From: Bacillota bacterium
GTDB taxonomy: Bacteria; Bacillota; Clostridia; Christensenellales; Aristaeellaceae
NCBI GenBank assembly: GCA_019137115.1
Contig: JAGVSV010000166.1
Span: forward strand, 1-12,764
Reading direction: 5' to 3'
Length of the DNA: 12,764 nucleotides
Every line of letters begins with the position of its first letter. Position 1 is the stretch's first letter. The position numbers were made by a program, and so were the translations under genes. Shown one piece after another: positions 7,398 to 12,764 of the stretch. The notes under the pieces were generated by a model that was given only the letters and a program-made list of their open reading frames with translations, was not told the origin of the DNA and searched no databases.

Positions 7398-8264
7398 ATG
7401 CTGCAGGAGATCGCCCCGCTGCTTTTTGACAATGGATTCAGGGTTTGCACGCCGGAGGACCAGGATCTGGCGCTGGTATGCGATGCCGAAGGCGTTCTGC
7501 TGAAGGAAGGGGAAACGCTGGAGCTCCCGCGCGCGGGCGATATCCCGGACGCCGCGTACACCTACCTGTTCGCGGTGGGCGGCAAAACGGTATTCCTGGC
7601 GCAAACCGACAACCCGGTTGTTTTGCCGGGCTATGCCTATAAGCCTTTGTCCCAATTGCGCCGGGCGCAGCCCAAAGCCATCGCGTTTGCCGCCGCCACC
7701 GGGCATCAGCTGTACCGGTGGTATCTGCGCCGCAGGTTCTGCGGCGTGTGCGGCACGCCCACCCAACCCAGCGCCAAAGAACGCTCGCTGGTCTGCCCCA
7801 ACTGCGGCAACACCGAATATCCGTCGATTATGCCCGCCGTGATTGTGGGCATCGTGGACGGCGACCGGCTGCTGATGACCAAATATGCCAACCGCCCCTT
7901 CGCCAACTGGGCGCTGGTGGCGGGGTACGCCGAGATCGGCGAGGCGCTGGAGGAAACCGTGCGCCGCGAAACGATGGAGGAAGTGGGCCTGTTGCTGGGC
8001 AAGATCGTCTACTACCGCAGCCAGCCCTGGCCCTTTTCCGGATCGCTGCTGATGGGGTTCTACGCCCAGCTGGATGGCTCCGACGATATTTCGCTCAATG
8101 ACGGCGAACTGGCCGAAGCCGCGTGGCTGCACCAGAACGAAATTGACATCCCGTTTGAGGATGTCAGCCTGACCAACGAAATGATCTGCCGCTTTCACTG
8201 GGAAGGCCGCAGGGTGCTGGACACCGATCGCGACCCGCGGCCACTGCGGGAGATATTGCTCTAA
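7398..8264 (+). CDS. nudC: NADH pyrophosphatase / NAD-cap RNA hydrolase NudC
   Basis: A 288-residue Nudix hydrolase that splits NAD(H) into NMN(H) and AMP; in E. coli the enzyme also removes NAD caps from RNA. The central zinc ribbon is complete: C115/C118 and C133/C136 (FCGVCG...VCPNCGN). The Nudix box begins at G176 (GYAEIGEALEETVRRETMEE) and fits GX5EX7REUXEEXGU, with T in place of the first bulky aliphatic residue. The NudC-specific SQPWPF signature is at 208-213. The N-terminal domain (1-100) is divergent, as is common. ATG 7398 lies four bases after the ftsH stop. The ribosome binding site is weak (a GGGGGAAGG about 12 bases upstream), so it probably relies on coupling. It is the last gene of the operon, and its TAA overlaps the stop of the convergent ribokinase gene. 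Confidence 0.95.
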   Translation: MLQEIAPLLFDNGFRVCTPEDQDLALVCDAEGVLLKEGETLELPRAGDIPDAAYTYLFAVGGKTVFLAQTDNPVVLPGYAYKPLSQLRRAQPKAIAFAAATGHQLYRWYLRRRFCGVCGTPTQPSAKERSLVCPNCGNTEYPSIMPAVIVGIVDGDRLLMTKYANRPFANWALVAGYAEIGEALEETVRRETMEEVGLLLGKIVYYRSQPWPFSGSLLMGFYAQLDGSDDISLNDGELAEAAWLHQNEIDIPFEDVSLTNEMICRFHWEGRRVLDTDRDPRPLREILL

Positions 8265-9172
8265 GCCAGCAGCTGTTCCACGGCGGCCAGCGTGGGCATC
8301 GCGGCCTGCGCGCCGGCCTTTGTGGTGGACAGCGCGCCCACTGCGTTGGCGAATCGCAGCGCCTGCTCGATGGACATCCCGCCGCACAGGCCGTACGCCA
8401 ACCCGGCGTTGAAGCTGTCGCCGGCGGCGGTGGTGTCCACCACATCAACCGAATATCCGGGCACATGCCGTACACTTTCATCTGAGACATACAGGCAGCC
8501 ACTTCTGCCCAGCTTGGCGACCACATGGCGCACGCCCTGCCGCAGCAGGTGTTTTGCCGCTTCGGTCGCCTTTTCCAGCGTGTCGGTGGGCATCCCGGAC
8601 AGCAGCGCCAGCTCGCTCTCGTTGGGCGTCAGGTAATCCACCGTTCGCAGCAGTTCGGGCTGCAGCGGCACCGCCGGCGCGGGATCAAGGATCGTCAACA
8701 CGGCGCGCGCGGCGCATGCCTGGGCGGCGTATACCACGGTGTCCATCGGGATTTCCAGCTGCAGCATCACGGCGTCCAGCCCGGGCAAGCCGGCAAGCGC
8801 CGCGTCCACCTGCGCGCGGTTGACCAGGGCGTTGGCGCCCGGCACCACCGCGATGCGGTTCTCGCCGCGCGGGTCGACCTCGATCAGCGCCACGCCGGTG
8901 GGCACGCCTGGCGCCTCCTTGACATGCGCCAAGCCAATGCCTTCTTTTGCAAGAACCTCCCGGTAAAAAGCCCCGTTGCCGTCATCGCCCACCTCGCCCA
9001 CCATGTGGACGCGCGCGCCCAGCCGCGCGGCCGCCACCGCCTGGTTGCCGCCCTTTCCACCCGGATACACACGAAAATCGCTGCCCGTCACAGTCTCGCC
9101 CGGTTGGTGGAAACGGGGCAGGGTAACGGTGAGGTCCACGTTGAGGCTGCCGATCACACAGATGGATTGCAT
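8261..9172 (-). CDS. rbsK: ribokinase (PfkB family)
   Basis: A 303-residue sugar kinase that most likely phosphorylates D-ribose to ribose-5-phosphate with ATP, feeding the pentose phosphate pathway and nucleotide synthesis. The substrate loop NVDLTV (11-16) and PfkB signature 1, GGKGGNQAVAAARLG (38-52), are present. NESE at 184-187 is the NxxE magnesium/phosphate motif. Signature 2 is DTTAAGDSFNAG (246-257) with the catalytic base D252; the DTTAAGD form matches true ribokinases. The ATG at 9172 follows AGGGAGAG (9181-9188 on this strand) with eight bases between. No ribose transporter or rbsD is adjacent, so another furanose or nucleoside-derived sugar remains possible. The stop overlaps that of nudC by three of four bases. 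Confidence 0.92.
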   Translation of the reverse strand: MQSICVIGSLNVDLTVTLPRFHQPGETVTGSDFRVYPGGKGGNQAVAAARLGARVHMVGEVGDDGNGAFYREVLAKEGIGLAHVKEAPGVPTGVALIEVDPRGENRIAVVPGANALVNRAQVDAALAGLPGLDAVMLQLEIPMDTVVYAAQACAARAVLTILDPAPAVPLQPELLRTVDYLTPNESELALLSGMPTDTLEKATEAAKHLLRQGVRHVVAKLGRSGCLYVSDESVRHVPGYSVDVVDTTAAGDSFNAGLAYGLCGGMSIEQALRFANAVGALSTTKAGAQAAMPTLAAVEQLLA

Positions 9173-9250
9173 TCAGGGCGCTCTCCCTTCGTTCGGTTGG
9201 CAAAATCGTACCACAAAACGCATATTCTTTCGCCTGTGGGTTTCCTTGTG

Positions 9251-9275
9251 TTGATAAAGGCCTATAATAGCAGGG
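9251..9275. promoter_or_regulatory. divergent promoter core with shared -10 element
   Basis: A nearly symmetrical AT-rich element serves both directions. On the plus strand TATAAT lies at 9263-9268, perfect but with only a poor -35 (around 9240-9246); the start would be near 9275. On the minus strand TATTAT (9269 to 9264) is preceded by TGC, an extended -10 reading toward the ribokinase gene; the start would be near 9257, leaving a leader of about 85 bases. The plus-strand TTGATA at 9251-9256 is too close to be its -35. Confidence 0.5.
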
Positions 9276-9298
9276 GTGCCTTTCCTGAGAGGGCATCC
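9274..9298 (+). promoter_or_regulatory. hairpin in the 5' leader of the CoA-disulfide reductase gene
   Basis: Bases 9274-9283 can pair with 9289-9298 around the loop CCTGA. This gives ten pairs, three of them G-U in RNA. The stem starts almost at the predicted transcription start and ends directly before the ribosome binding site GGAGGGAG (9299-9306). It could protect the 5' end or modulate translation. No known riboswitch is recognised. Confidence 0.4.
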
Positions 9299-9312
9299 GG
9301 AGGGAGAACATC

Positions 9313-10989
9313 ATGGGCAAGAAGGTGCTGATTGTGGGCGGCGTGGCCGGCGGGGCAAGCGCCGCAGCGCGGATGCGCAGGCTGGACGAAACGGCGCAGA
9401 TCATCCTGTTTGAGCGGGGCGAGTATATTTCCTACGCCAACTGCGGCCTGCCCTATTTTGTGGGCGGCGTGATCGCCGACCGGGACGAGCTGCTGCTGCA
9501 GACGCCCGAGGACATGCGCGGCCGGTACCGCATCGACGTGCGCGTCCAGCATGAGGTGAAGGCCATCCACCGCGACACCCAAACCGTGGACGTGTTGGAC
9601 ATACAGCGCGGCACCGTTTATTCGGAATCGTACGATGCCCTGGTACTGGCGCCCGGCTCGTCGCCGCTGCTGCCGCCCATTCCCGGACGGGAGTCAGACC
9701 GCGTGCTCTCGCTGTGGACGGTGCCGGATACCGACCGCATCCGCGCGGTGATCAAGGAGAAGAACGTCAAGTCTGCCGTCGTGGTGGGCGGGGGATTTAT
9801 CGGCCTGGAGACGGCGGAGAACCTGCGGCACCTGCGCCTGAAGGTGTCGGTGGTGGAGATGCTCAACCAGGTAATGGCGCCGTTTGACTATGAGATGGCG
9901 CAGCTGATGCACCAGCAGTTGACCGCGCACGGCGTTGATCTGACGCTGGACGACGGCGTGGACTCCTTCACTGATACCGGCTCCGGCGTCATCGTGCGCC
10001 TCAAGAGCGGCAAGGAGATCGCCACCGATCTGGTCATTCTGTCCATCGGCGTCAGGCCCAACGGCGAGCTGGCCAAAGCAGCGGGCCTTAACATGAACGC
10101 CCGCGGGGGCGTCATCACCGACAATCAAATGCGCACCTCGGACCCTGCGATTTACGCCGTCGGCGACGCGGTGGAAGTGACGGACTTTGTCACCGGCCAG
10201 CCCACGATGATCCCGCTGGCGGGCCCTGCCAACAAGCAGGGGCGCATCGCGGCGGACAACATCGCGGGCGGCGATGTCACCTACAAGGGCACGCAGGGCG
10301 CTGCCATCGTCAAGCTGTTTGACCTGACCGCGGCATCGGTGGGCACCAACGAAAAAGCGCTGACCAAAGGTGGCAGGACAAAGGGCACCGACTATGACGT
10401 GGTTACGCTGGCGCAGAACTCCCACGCGATTTACTATCCCGGCGCGTCGCCATTGACCATCAAGCTGATCTTCTCCCTGCCGGACGCGCGCATCCTGGGT
10501 GCGCAGATCGTTGGCTGGGGCGGCGTGGACAAGCGCATCGACACCCTGTCGGTCGCCATGCGCCTGGGCGCGACGGCGGTCGACCTGAAGGACCTGGAAA
10601 TGGCCTATGCCCCGCCGTACTCGTCGGCCAAAGACCCGGTCAACATGCTGGGCTTCATGGCCGAGAACGTGCTGACCGGCAAGGTGCGTTTCGCTGCCTG
10701 GGACGCGCTGGACACACCGGATGACAACCGCATCCTGCTGGACGTGCGCGAGGGTGAGGAATGCGCGGCCTACGCGATCCCCGGCTCGCTGAACATCCCG
10801 CTGGGCCAACTGCGCGCCAACATGCACACGCTGGACCGGTCAAAGGAAATCATCGTGCTGTGCGCGATCGGCGTGCGCGCCTATAACGCATCGCGCCTGC
10901 TGATGAACGAGGGCTTCCAGGACGTCAAACTGTACCCCGGCGGCACCACGTTCTATTCATCCACGCATTATGAGGAACTGGAGACGTAG
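9313..10989 (+). CDS. CoA-disulfide reductase-type flavoprotein fused to a rhodanese domain
   Basis: A 558-residue FAD-dependent pyridine nucleotide-disulfide oxidoreductase with a C-terminal rhodanese domain, the CoADR-RHD/Npsr-like type. Such enzymes reduce CoA disulfide or CoA-persulfide, polysulfide or NAD(P)H-linked substrates. The FAD site is IVGGVAGGASAAARMRRL (7-24). The single redox cysteine is C44 in SYANCGLPY. The NAD(P)H site is VVVGGGFIGLETAE (156-169), and the second FAD motif is YAVGDAVEV (281-289). AYAPPYSSAKDPVNMLG (431-447) carries the conserved tyrosines of the family. The rhodanese domain spans about 470-550 with active C517 (VLCAIGVRAYNAS). ATG 9313 follows GGAGGGAG by six bases. 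It is probably monocistronic. Whether the substrate is CoA disulfide, persulfide or oxygen is not settled by sequence. Confidence 0.9.
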   Translation: MGKKVLIVGGVAGGASAAARMRRLDETAQIILFERGEYISYANCGLPYFVGGVIADRDELLLQTPEDMRGRYRIDVRVQHEVKAIHRDTQTVDVLDIQRGTVYSESYDALVLAPGSSPLLPPIPGRESDRVLSLWTVPDTDRIRAVIKEKNVKSAVVVGGGFIGLETAENLRHLRLKVSVVEMLNQVMAPFDYEMAQLMHQQLTAHGVDLTLDDGVDSFTDTGSGVIVRLKSGKEIATDLVILSIGVRPNGELAKAAGLNMNARGGVITDNQMRTSDPAIYAVGDAVEVTDFVTGQPTMIPLAGPANKQGRIAADNIAGGDVTYKGTQGAAIVKLFDLTAASVGTNEKALTKGGRTKGTDYDVVTLAQNSHAIYYPGASPLTIKLIFSLPDARILGAQIVGWGGVDKRIDTLSVAMRLGATAVDLKDLEMAYAPPYSSAKDPVNMLGFMAENVLTGKVRFAAWDALDTPDDNRILLDVREGEECAAYAIPGSLNIPLGQLRANMHTLDRSKEIIVLCAIGVRAYNASRLLMNEGFQDVKLYPGGTTFYSSTHYEELET

Positions 10990-11040
10990 GCAGTTTTCCA
11001 AGCGACAGTAAGCAAAAGTGCCTGTGGATTTTCCGGTTTG

Positions 11041-11972
11041 TTATGCCAGCAGCGCCGCTCGGACGCGCAAATCGAGCTGCTTCATCTGCTCCAGCAGCGC
11101 GACAATCCGTTCGCGGTTGCACTTGTCCATGAGGGCGGCGCCCTTCTGCTCGCGCGTCACAGCGTCTATCTGCCAGCAGGTGTCGTGTATAGCCTGAAAG
11201 CATTCGCCTGGCTCCTGCCTGCCGGCGTCGCGCAGAAACTTGCCGCCCCAGCACCGAAGCTCCGCCAGGTTGAACAGGATGTTGTGGTGGTACTCGTGCA
11301 GCGCCTCCATGTCCGGTGCGCCCAAATTTTCCGCGCCCAGGATCGCGGCGATCCAGGCGTCATACGCCGCCGTTCCAGCCAGATCGCCGTCCACCTGCGT
11401 TTGGCGCATCATGTCCGCGCCAAAGGAGATCACGTCGGCTTCCGTCAGCGTCCGCTGCGTTTTCTGCCCGGGTATCACAGCCTTCCACAGCGCCTTCTCC
11501 CAGTCATGCTGGCGGAACATGCCGTTCATTTCCTGCTCGCCCGGCTCGCTTTGAAAGTGGCTCCAGCCGATCAGCACGTCGCCCCGATCATCATAGCCCG
11601 CGACAATGCAGCATTCCTCATTCCCTTGCAGGCCGAACGCTCTGCATACGCATAGCCCGCCCAGTCAAACGCGCGGGCGATCGCCCGGCTGTGGCCGACG
11701 GCGATCATCACGTCCATGCTGCTCATGCAATATTCCGGACGCCAGAGCAAAGCGTATGCCATGCCCGAAGCGTTCAGAAACTCCACATTGGCCAAGCGCT
11801 GCCGGTACGTTTTGCCGTGCGCCTCCAGCAGGTCGATGCGGTATTCCTCGCCCAGGCATTCAATCAGCGACGCCATGCATGCCGGGAACGGCAGGCTCTC
11901 CGGCGACCCGTCATCGCCGGTGTTGCCAAAAAAGCCGATCCTGACGACATCCAAGACTGCCTTGTCGTTCAT
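11041..11972 (-). pseudogene. uncharacterised protein gene interrupted by a frameshift
   Basis: Two open frames on this strand form one interrupted gene. The first runs from ATG 11972 (GAGGG at 11980-11984, seven bases away) and contains DVVRIGFFGNTGDDG and FPACMASLIECLG, with cysteines at 32 and 39; it stops at about 11571. The second frame ends with TAA at 11041 and can be read back past 11640, where it gives FGLQGNEECCIVAGYDDRGDVLIGWSHFQ-like sequence that fits as the continuation. The switch lies at about 11638-11645 and needs one missing base, or a longer out-of-frame deletion. The joined product would be about 310 residues. It resembles uncharacterised Bacillota proteins with a C39- or BtrH-like layout, from memory only and not secure. 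It has no signal peptide or clear catalytic triad. A sequencing error remains possible. Confidence 0.65.
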
Positions 11973-12018
11973 GGGATTGCCCTCATGTCAGCAGCGGCCG
12001 GTTGTTTGTGTTGCGCCC

Positions 12019-12047
12019 ATTATAGGCGCGTTCGCGTCAACGCTCAA
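12019..12047 (-). promoter_or_regulatory. sigma-70/A-type promoter for the frameshifted gene
   Basis: On the minus strand, TTGAGC (12047-12042) and a perfect TATAAT (12024-12019) are separated by exactly 17 bases. Transcription would start near 12012, about 40 bases before ATG 11972. A second TTGACG at 12040-12035 is only 10 bases from the -10 and is not used in this reading. Confidence 0.75.
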
Positions 12048-12066
12048 CCAGGATGCGCGCCCCAGC

Positions 12067-12105
12067 AAAACGCGGCGGACAGGAGGAATTTCCCCTGTCC
12101 GCCGC
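12067..12105 (-). terminator. intrinsic terminator of the right-edge gene
   Basis: A perfect 12-base-pair GC-rich stem (12072-12083 with 12094-12105) has a 10-base loop and is followed, on the minus strand, by GTTTT (12071-12067). It lies about 65 bases past the stop at 12170 and directly before the promoter of the next minus-strand gene. The plus-strand flank has no T-run, so it works on the minus strand. Confidence 0.75.
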
Positions 12106-12126
12106 AATGTGATGCTCTTAAACTTT

Positions 12127-12162
12127 GCCGCCTGCCTGCCCATCGGTCGCGGAACAGGCGGC
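12127..12162 (-). repeat. inverted repeat between the stop codon and the terminator
   Basis: GCCGCCTG (12127-12134) pairs with CAGGCGGC (12155-12162) across a 20-base loop, just after the TGA of the right-edge gene. It has no T-run to speak of, so it is not itself a convincing terminator. It may protect the 3' end or be chance in GC-rich DNA. Confidence 0.4.
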
Positions 12163-12169
12163 GCATGGA

Positions 12170-12764
12170 TCATCGCTCCTTCAGATCCGCCATTACGATC
12201 GCGGGATAATCGGTCGACACCATGGCGGTCTTGCCGTCGGTGGTTGTGATGAAGACCTCCTTGGCATAGCCGCCGCTCAATTCCTTGGGCATGCGGTAGT
12301 ACTTATCCTCTTCCCTGTGCATGCGCTCTGCGAACGCGTCCGCGTTCAGCTCCGGCGATCCTGCCAGCGGCCTGGAGCCGTTGGGCAGGTACCAGGCATA
12401 GGTCTCGCCGTCGCTGGACGCCCAGAACAGGTTCTCGCGCTTGCCAAACACGTTAAAGAAGAAGTACAGCCCCGTGCCCTGCCCCTTGCGGATGCCGGCC
12501 GGCACCTCTTCCTTGGGCAGGTTCTTGCCCTTGTACAGCGCGAACACCTGCATGTCACGCAGGGGCTTTGTGTCCGGCACATCCAGCGTGAAATCCCAGC
12601 CGCCTTCCGCGTCGGACACCGTGGCCATCACCGTGGCGACATAGAAGCCCCGCTTGGCGTCCGGCGCGCGGCCGTACACGCGGAACTGCGTGGCGCCTTC
12701 CTTGTCGGTGAACACATACACCGTGGGCTCAATGCCCTGCAGGCGGATGGGGGTATAGTACTTG
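12170..12764 (-). CDS. unrecognised protein, 5' end beyond the window
   Basis: The frame is open to the right edge, so at least 198 C-terminal residues are present and the true start is outside. A GTG at 12721 is in frame, but coding continues upstream of it (KYYTPIRLQGIEPTVYVF), so it is probably not the start. The protein is mixed alpha/beta with alternating strands (FRVYGRAP, GFYVATVMATVSD, MQVFALYKG, GLYFFFNVFG) and the phrase ENLFWASSDGETYAWYLPNGSRPL, then a charged helix around EERMHREEDKYYRMP-like sequence. It has no transmembrane segment, cysteine motif or catalytic signature in the visible part. It ends in a TGA at 12170-12172, followed by a hairpin and a strong terminator. It could be the C-terminal domain of a larger, perhaps secreted, protein; I cannot assign a family. 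Confidence 0.75.
   Translation of the reverse strand, partial: KYYTPIRLQGIEPTVYVFTDKEGATQFRVYGRAPDAKRGFYVATVMATVSDAEGGWDFTLDVPDTKPLRDMQVFALYKGKNLPKEEVPAGIRKGQGTGLYFFFNVFGKRENLFWASSDGETYAWYLPNGSRPLAGSPELNADAFAERMHREEDKYYRMPKELSGGYAKEVFITTTDGKTAMVSTDYPAIVMADLKER

Noticed and set aside
11005..11025. Hairpin between the flavoprotein gene and the frameshifted gene as a bidirectional terminator
   Set aside because: Only seven pairs interrupted by a three-base bulge, with no following T-run; the 51-base gap shows no convincing terminator.
11571..11640. Programmed ribosomal frameshift in the minus-strand gene
   Set aside because: No slippery heptamer or stimulatory structure is evident near the frame switch; mutation or sequence error is simpler.
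1..12764. CRISPR array, tRNA, rRNA, insertion sequence or prophage signature
   Set aside because: No regularly spaced repeats, tRNA-like CCA arms, transposase or integrase motifs, or phage structural genes were seen on either strand.

Overview
The window is GC-rich bacterial chromosomal DNA with dense gene packing, strong AGGAGG-type ribosome binding sites and frequent GTG/TTG starts. The gene families (a DUF624/YesL-like membrane protein, an Hsp33 with a clostridial-style zinc site, an FtsH carrying HEVGH, and a membrane protein with a zinc ribbon, TPRs and chitobiase-type domains) suggest a GC-rich member of the Clostridia/Bacillota, possibly gut-associated. That assignment is inferred from family resemblance only. 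I see no tRNA, rRNA, CRISPR array, insertion sequence or phage gene.

Layout. Positions 1-193 hold a possible tail of an upstream gene and an extended -10 promoter. Positions 194-8264 look like one seven-gene plus-strand operon with overlaps or gaps of at most 18 bases: DUF624-like membrane protein, SAM methyltransferase, hslO (Hsp33), HEAT-repeat protein, zinc-ribbon/TPR/chitobiase-domain membrane protein, ftsH and nudC. Convergent to it, with overlapping stop codons, is a ribokinase gene (8261-9172, minus). A 140-base divergent intergenic region separates this from a CoA-disulfide reductase/rhodanese fusion (9313-10989, plus). On the minus strand follow an uncharacterised gene that appears broken by a frameshift (11041-11972), its promoter, a strong intrinsic terminator, and the 3' part of an unrecognised gene that runs off the right edge (12170-12764).

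Functional picture. The operon core links protein quality control (the redox-activated holdase Hsp33 and the membrane protease FtsH) with NADH/NAD-capped RNA hydrolysis (NudC) and two uncharacterised proteins with protein-interaction repeats. Four of its seven products have visible zinc-binding motifs. The CoA-disulfide reductase downstream adds a thiol-redox function. The most interesting hypothesis is that the HEAT-repeat and zinc-ribbon/TPR proteins are partners of Hsp33 and FtsH in an envelope or redox stress response. This rests on gene context and is not demonstrated by the sequence.
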